The position numbers and the translations under genes were made by a program. From contig NW_009799100.1 in assembly GCF_000213175.1 (NCBI RefSeq), positions 3,607,762-3,671,761 on the forward strand: DNA of 64,000 nucleotides, in the 5' to 3' direction. The stretch comes from Neurospora tetrasperma FGSC 2508 (lineage: Eukaryota; Ascomycota; Sordariomycetes; Sordariales; Sordariaceae). Below the pieces are notes generated by a model. That model ran no database searches. It was given only the letters and a program-made list of their open reading frames with translations, and was not told the DNA's origin. The first letter of the stretch is position 1. Every line of letters begins with the position of its first letter. Shown here one piece after another: positions 58,233 through 64,000 of the stretch.

Positions 58233-60485
58233 ATGCTCCGATCACGTCAGGCCGCTCGCGCCTTGAAGGCGTTGACTGAGGCGCAACAGATCTCCCAGCG
58301 TACCACCCTCTCTGCCTCCCAGAGGGCCGCTGTTCTTCTCACAAACCGCTCCGTGCAAACGAGGAATCAATCCACTGCCGCCGCGTATGTGTTTCTCTAA
58401 AACATCCCTTGGCCCGGTTGCCGACCCCCTTATACCAGTGACTCATGACCATCTAGAAATAAATAATGACAAGGCTAACATACACAACCATCACAGCGCG
58501 ACGAGACCTACCCCTAGCCAACATTTCCAGCCTGAGCCTACACCTAGCAATGTTCAGCCTCTGGTCGGTCGCAAGCCGGAAATGGACGAGTCGTATGTTT
58601 TATGCCCCGTCACAGCGAGTATGGATGCGATTTGGCCAGGCTAACAAGACATCCGTTATGCAGCTTCATCGGCAAGACCGGTGGTGAGATCTTCCATGAG
58701 ATGATGCTCAGACACGGCGTTAAGCACATTTTCGGCTATCCTGGCGGTGCCATTCTCCCCGTCTTCGATGCCATCTACAACTCTCCCCATTTCGATTTCG
58801 TCCTCCCCCGCCACGAACAAGGTGCTGGTCACATGGCTGAGGGTTATGCCCGTGCTTCTGGCAAGCCCGGTGTCGTCCTCGTCACCTCCGGTCCCGGTGC
58901 CACCAACGTCGTTACCCCCATGGCCGATGCCCTTGCCGACGGTACTCCCATGGTTGTCTTCTCCGGCCAGGTCCCCACCACCGCCATTGGCAGCGATGCT
59001 TTCCAGGAGGCCGACGTCATTGGTATTTCTAGAGCCTGCACCAAGTGGAACGTCATGGTGAAGAGTGTCGCCGAGCTTCCCCGCCGCATTAACGAGGCCT
59101 TCGAGATCGCTACTAGCGGCAGACCTGGTCCCGTCCTCGTCGATCTCCCCAAGGACATCACCGCTGGTATCCTTCGCCGGGCCATCCCCACCGACACCGC
59201 CATCCCCACCAGTCCTAGTGCCGCCTCCCGCGCTGCCATTGAGCTGAGCCGCAAGCAGCTCGATGCCTCGATCCAGCGTGTTGCCAAGCTCATCAACATC
59301 GCCAAGAAGCCCGTCATCTACGCCGGCCACGGTGTTGTCCAGTCCAAGGGCGGTCCTGCGCTCCTCCGCGCTCTCTCTGAGAAGGCCTCTATCCCCGTCA
59401 CCACCACCCTCCACGGTCTTGGTGCTTTCGATGAGCTCGATGAAAAGTCTCTTCACATGCTCGGTATGCACGGTGCCGCCTACGCCAACATGGCCGTCCA
59501 GGAGGCCGATTTGATCATCTGCCTTGGTGGCCGTTTCGACGACCGTGTCACTCTTAACCTCAACAAGTTTGCTCCCGCTGCTAAGGCTGCCGCTGCCGAG
59601 GGTCGCGGTGGCATCGTCCACTTCGAGATTCTTCCCAAGAACATCAACAAGGTCGTCCAGGCTACCGAGGCTGTCGAGGGTGATGTTGCCACCAACATTG
59701 AGCTCCTCATCCCTCAGGTTGACGCCAAGACCATGGCCGACCGCAAGGAGTGGTTCGGCAAGATCAACGAGTGGAAGTCCAAGTGGCCCCTTTCCGACTA
59801 CGAGCGCGCCGAGCGCACCGGTCTGATCAAGCCCCAGACCCTCATCGAGGAGCTCAGCAAGCTCACCGAGGGCCGCAAGGAGAACACCTACATCGCCACC
59901 GGTGTCGGCCAGCATCAGATGTGGACCGCTCAGCACTTCCGCTGGCGCCACCCCCGTACCATGATCACCTCCGGTGGTCTCGGTACCATGGGCTTCGGTC
60001 TCCCCGCCGCCATCGGCGCCAAGGTTGCCAAGCCCGATGCTCTTGTCATTGACATCGACGGCGATGCCTCCTTCGGCATGACCCTCACCGAGCTCTCCAC
60101 CGCTGCTCAGTTCAACATTGGCGTCAAGGTCATCGTCCTCAACAACGAGGAGCAGGGCATGGTTACGCAGTGGCAGAACCTCTTCTACGACGACCGCTAC
60201 TCGCACACCCACCAGAAGAACCCCGACTTCGTCAAGCTTGCTGATGCCATGGGCGTCCAGTCTAAGCGCATCATCAAGCCCGAGGAGGTCGTCGAGGGTC
60301 TCAAGTGGCTCATCGACTCGGAGGGCCCCGCCCTTCTCGAGGTCGTCACCGACAAGAAGGTTCCCGTCCTCCCTATGGTCCCTGCCGGCTGCGGTCTGGA
60401 TGAGTTCATCACCTTCGACCAGGAGCGTGACAGGAAGCGTCGTGAGCTGATGGTCAAGCGTACCGGTGGTGTCCACGGTCTTTAA
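58233..60485 (+). CDS. ilv2: Acetolactate synthase, catalytic subunit (mitochondrial)
   Basis: Exons 58233-58384, 58497-58592 and 58664-60485 give 689 residues. The ThDP-dependent enzyme makes acetolactate from pyruvate, or acetohydroxybutyrate from pyruvate and 2-oxobutyrate: the first common step to valine, leucine and isoleucine, in mitochondria. Residues 1-50 are Arg/Ala/Ser/Gln-rich without acids beyond one Glu, a good targeting sequence. The catalytic glutamate is E134 in LPRHEQGAGHMAEGYAR. The ThDP-Mg motif begins at GDASFG (549-554) and ends in NNEEQGMV. FAD-side motifs (GGRFDDRVT, GQVPTTAIGSDAFQE) are intact. Positions known for herbicide resistance, such as the Pro of QVPT and the Trp after GMVTQ, are wild type. 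Codon use is strongly C-ending, which indicates high expression. It should pair with an Ilv6-type regulatory subunit encoded elsewhere. Confidence 0.97.
58439..58445. promoter_or_regulatory. Gcn4/CPC1-type site TGACTCA in ilv2 intron 1
   Basis: A perfect TGACTCA lies in the first intron of the acetolactate synthase gene, 206 nt after the start codon. Gcn4 of yeast and CPC1 of Neurospora bind this sequence and drive amino-acid biosynthetic genes under starvation. The gene's role fits, but most functional sites lie upstream, so function is inferred. Confidence 0.45.
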
Positions 60486-61836
60486 ACGTTTTATCGTTTA
60501 CGGCGCTTTGGATCGATTTCAGATGGGGATGAAGATGGATGGATACCTTGTGGTGTTGGTCAAAAATGGGGATTTTCCTTTCGGCGTTTTACAAGCTGTA
60601 TGTCTTTTTTTTTTACAACTGCATTACCGGGACAAGAAAAAGGGTCTGTGTTGTTGGTGATCCGGCAATGTTCGGCGAGGGATCTATTTCCATCATCTGG
60701 TTGGGGTGAAGTGAAAACGCACATTTTACTTTCTGTTTTCAAGGGCTGCACGCGCGCATTCTTACCTCCGGGATGGGGGACAGAAGAGGGGGCAAAAGGT
60801 GGCTTTCGATCACACAAGGAGGTTGTGTGTAGTGCAACAAGCATAAATCTGTTTCATGAAGTTGCGACTGCTTTGCGGGCCTGTATATATCATTATTTCC
60901 TTGAATGACTGGATACCACGATTTTTCTTTGCGCAATCACAGTTCCATCGCATCCAAACATCACCTTAAACCAAACCGCAAACACTCATAAACCATGAAA
61001 TCATATATACTCACCTTGTCGGTATCTGAGCTTTTTGTGAGTTTGTATGCCTATAGATGTTACCTCCCGTTCATGTTAGGTATCACGATGCCGTCGTTGC
61101 CGAGGAAACGCACCACAACAATGGTCTAGCAAGCAATAGGGGTAAACCCGAGTTCATTAACCCCAAGTGTGTACAACCATTTTTCCATCTCTGAACTAAC
61201 CTAAATTACCTGCCGGCCCACACCATTTCTTTGCTCAGGGTAGGAGTAATAAAGGTACTTGTGTGCGCGAAACCACAAACAGAAAACAAATAATAAGTAA
61301 AAAAAACCATCCATCAACCTATCCAACGCTCTCATCCCGCGAAGAACAACTTCGCTCTTTCCCCCCGGATCATATGTTACACATGACCGTCAAATTACAG
61401 TGTTATACCTATTTCCCCTTTCCAATGTCTCCCCCCTTCATCCATCCCACATAAGAATTTCGAACCCTGTTGATGGATGCAAAGAGCAAAAACGAAACCA
61501 AAACACAACACAACAACGATGTGAGGAAGCAATTATCGCCCGGGTTATGTTTGCCGTGCAAGAAGCTTCAGAGGAAGGTTACTTCGTGTGCGAAGCCTGG
61601 ATAGCGGTCTGGATACAACATACAGATTAGCAATTAGCCTCTTGGTTGGTGGATATAAGAGGAGGACAGAAGTGACTTGAAGGCCAAGATAAATATTGAT
61701 ATGGCCGCAGACTCGGGTTACTAATGGGCTCCGTCCAATCGACAAATCTGACCGTGACAGCGATGGGACAATGGTGAACAAACCAGACTACCATCATCAT
61801 CCTCATCTAAACCCACGCCGCAACAACGGACTTAAC
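60486..61836. other. Intergenic, between convergent genes
   Basis: Presumed 3' flanks of ilv2 and the metallothionein-like gene. No gene recognised. A short poly(T) run lies near 60606-60614. Confidence 0.6.
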
Positions 61837-62235
61837 TTAGACAACCGTCCACTCTTCTTCCTCATCCGTTGTCCCAGGCGCAGCTGCCTTGGGCTTCTTG
61901 GTGGAGGAAGAAGAAGGAAGGTACTGTTTCAAAAAGACACCAAAGGGGGGTTAGACAACCAAACGAAACGGAACAAACAAAACGCAAGGACGAATGGAAT
62001 GGATGCTTGAGAGAGAGAGAGAAAGAATTTAACGTACCGGGCAGTTCTCACAAGCACAGTCTCCCGGCGTACAAGTGCAGCTACCAGTGTGGCCGCAATC
62101 GCAGGTCTGTGCCGGCTTGGTGGCTACTGGCTTGTCGCGGGTATCCGAAGCAGCAGCGCCAGTGGAAGGGCCCGTGCTGGTGCCTGAGCCGGAGCTCATT
62201 TCGGCCTTGGTGCCAGTAGACGGTTTATCGGACAT
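61837..62235 (-). CDS. Metallothionein-like Cys-rich protein
   Basis: Exons 62235-62038 and 61923-61837, separated by a 114-nt intron with donor GTACGT, give 94 residues. Residues 1-43 are Ser/Thr/Gly-rich without cysteine. Then comes a compact cluster, CDCGHTGSCTCTPGDCACENC, here split as CDCGHTGSC and TCTPGDCACENC: eight cysteines within 21 residues in CxC and CxxC spacing, as in fungal metallothioneins that bind Cu(I) or Zn. The second exon adds a cysteine-free tail with a Lys/Ala segment and the acidic end EEEEWTVV. This is larger than the 25-residue copper metallothionein known from Neurospora, so it is a different protein. If the intron were retained, translation would stop after two more codons. 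Metal binding is well supported by sequence; the metal and the inducer are not known. Confidence 0.82.
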
Positions 62236-63433
62236 TGTGACTTAAAGCTGGTGGAGTGGTGTTTGGGTGCACCCAAGTGGAAGTGGAAGGTTGCTTAGGT
62301 AGTTTTTGTAGTTTTTTGTTTCGCTGTGTGTTTGGCTGAGTTTGGGTTGTTGCGCTGTGGGTCGAATATGGTGTGTTCGGTGCTGGTCGGTGACGGGGTG
62401 GAGAGAAGATCCGGTAGAGGTGATGGGGTGATGAGAGGATGGGGAGTTATATAGCTAATAGTGGGAGGGCTGGGTTACGGCTGATGGACTTCAGATGGGA
62501 AACGATGAGTGGAAGGGAGAGATGCAATGGAGGAAGATTGGGGTAGTGGCGAGGTGACGTAAGTGCGGTTTAGAGAAGTTGAAAGTGGTGATGGTGGAAG
62601 GGATCATGGGTTGGATACGGGCAAGAACGGGTAAAGCGGGCGAGAGCGGTCGTGAACTGGGTAACATGGACGGACCACGGTGGACATGAGCTACTAGGTA
62701 CCTAACCAACCCCTCTGGGAGTTGAACACACCTAAAGCTTAGAGAAGCTCTCGAGAATCTGGGAAAGTCAGAAGTCGAGGAATCCGAGTTATCTGACTCT
62801 GCGCATCGTGGTTCGTCAATCGAAACGGCAGTGACGATAAGCCTTTCTCTTCACAGTTTTCGGAATAAGAGCTCACGGGCCCAAGGACATCACAAGGTCT
62901 CTGCGAGCAACCACGAGCTAAGTGGAAGATTGTCCGAGCGCAGAGCAATCGTCATACCTTCCGTGCGTCCGCTGGAGTGAGGAGAAAGTTCAGCCTCGAG
63001 GTATAGGCCATTGGGTGAGGCACATGATAGACGGCTTTTGAGAAGGCTGGCCGGCATTGGGAGGCTGATTTGATGATACAATGTAGTCCTACAATAACCA
63101 AGTCAAGATATCAGAGAGCTAGTACAGCGACAGAAGAGTAACCAACAACTACCTTTGACAAAAAGCAATGGGCTTGTCTCCATATCCCAACGAGAAGGAC
63201 GATCCGAAAAGTTCCAAACCCAGCGAGAGCTGCCAAGTGAAACCACTCAAGCCAGTATGGAAAGAGAGAAAGAACTCAGAGATGAAGGAGAAGAAAGTAA
63301 AAAGGGGGTATCCAGACATGCAAACCTATATTATCAACACCTTCCATCCTTACAGTGATCACTCCTTCCTCTTCCCTATCATCATAAACCCTATACAGGG
63401 CAGTTCCTTTAGTCCCTTCGGTCCCTACGGCAC
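62236..63433. other. Intergenic, metallothionein promoter side
   Basis: Promoter and leader of the metallothionein-like gene (-) and the 3' flank of the Csm1-like gene (-). Its first 150 nt are rich in G and T on the plus strand. A TAGGTACCTAACC palindromic stretch lies near 62696. No gene recognised. Confidence 0.5.
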
Positions 63434-64000
63434 CTACTGCGCCTGTGGTACCGTCTCCGTTAAAGCCTTGTTGACTCTTGAATAAAACTTTGCCGCATGC
63501 TGCTTGGGGAAAGTGATCTCCTCAACCAAATAATCTGGCAGCAGATCAATAAGCGCGCGGTCCCTGCTCGCATCGAGCTGCGGCATGTAGTGGAACTGGT
63601 CTTCGTCAAAGTACTGGGTCGTCTCATCCGCGTCGACGTGGGGGGAGTTGGCGCTGATGTGCGCAAGTTTGAAATGGAGTGCTGATTACAGGTATTGTTA
63701 GTAAACCTGTATCGTGAACAAGCAGAAGGTGGGAGAACGGGGTATACGACGACTTACTTCCATTCTTCCCCGTCTGTATACAATCATACACATCCTCACC
63801 CGTCTGCTGGTCCCTCTTGACCCCTCTGACGATTAACCCGGTCAGATCCGAGTAGAGATCCTCTTTCAATTGGTGCTGCTGAGTCGCTTGGGCAATGGCT
63901 TCCGAGTTGCCCATGGTGAGCATGCGGTTGCCGTTCTGCTTGTTCTTCATGGCGCTTCCAGGCACTTGAGGTTGGCTAATCTTGGCGATCGCTGCGGCTT
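63434..64000 (-). CDS. pcs1: Csm1/Pcs1-type monopolin subunit, 3' part
   Basis: Partial: the gene enters from beyond the right edge. Exons seen are 64000-63758 and 63681-63434, joined across a 76-nt intron (donor GTAAGT, acceptor CAG). The 163 residues visible hold the globular C-terminal domain of Csm1/Pcs1: LYSDLTGLIVRGVK, YDCIQTGKNGT, LHFKL, FHYMPQLDASRDRALIDLLP, DYLVEEITFP and KFYSRV. In yeast Csm1 joins Lrs4 in the monopolin complex at kinetochores and rDNA; in fission yeast Pcs1 prevents merotelic attachment. The dimerising globular domain binds Dsn1 and partner proteins through a hydrophobic groove. The N-terminal coiled coil expected for the family would be outside the window. The end at 63434 gives a short tail after the domain. 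Confidence 0.92.

Noticed and set aside
58656-60476. 606-codon open frame antisense to acetolactate synthase
   Set aside because: It is a shadow of the strong C-ending codon preference of the sense gene: TTA, CTA and TCA codons are avoided, so no stops appear on the other strand. The product has no known domain.

Overview
The window is nuclear DNA of a filamentous ascomycete, most likely a Sordariomycete close to Neurospora or Sordaria. Evidence: genes broken by short introns (mostly 50-140 nt) with GTAAGT/GTATGT-type donors and CAG/TAG acceptors, C-ending codon preference in highly expressed genes, long gene-poor spacers rich in CT/GA and TACC/GGTA tracts, and gene families typical of Pezizomycotina (AA9 LPMO, DUF3659 repeat proteins, an H4 variant, a Hal4-type kinase). 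I saw no virus-derived element, LTR element, intact transposon, rRNA gene, convincing tRNA or CRISPR array. An assembly gap of 903 N lies at 51533-52435.

Layout. 2.96-4.14 kb (+): protein with two GFA/CENP-V zinc domains. 5.60-8.99 kb (-): long C2H2 zinc-finger protein. 8.99-13.85 kb: gene-poor. 13.85-14.69 kb (+): membrane-anchored GNAT. 15.29-16.33 kb (-): ribokinase. 17.65-19.23 kb (-): divergent histone H4 variant in six exons, one of them 16 nt. 19.88-21.25 kb (-): Svf1-family protein, divergent from mitochondrial ribosomal protein uL11m (22.22-22.77 kb, +). 25.10-27.87 kb (+): Hal4/Sat4-type kinase. 28.89-29.76 kb (+): mitochondrial Hsp10. 29.76-33.87 kb: gene-poor. 33.88-35.34 kb (+): AA9 LPMO with a C-terminal Cys-rich module. 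36.08-39.27 kb (-): HIRAN-SNF2-RING ATPase of the Rad5/HLTF type.

40.76-55.63 kb is the least understood part. Five genes of unknown function sit together: two low-complexity proteins ending in the same 30-residue C-terminal motif (A at 40.76 kb on -, C at 44.26 kb on +), a conserved membrane-anchored fungal protein (B, 42.53 kb), and two proteins built on DUF3659-like G-D/N-G repeats (D, 47.47 kb; E, 52.49 kb). I regard this neighbourhood as the best candidate for an undescribed system, although co-function is inference.

58.23-60.49 kb (+) is acetolactate synthase, with a perfect Gcn4/CPC1-type site in its first intron. 61.84-62.24 kb (-) is a metallothionein-like protein, and 63.43-64.00 kb (-) is the 3' part of a Csm1/Pcs1 monopolin-type protein cut by the window edge.

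Exon structures were read by eye from splice signals and continuity of conserved protein sequence. No transcripts or database searches were available.
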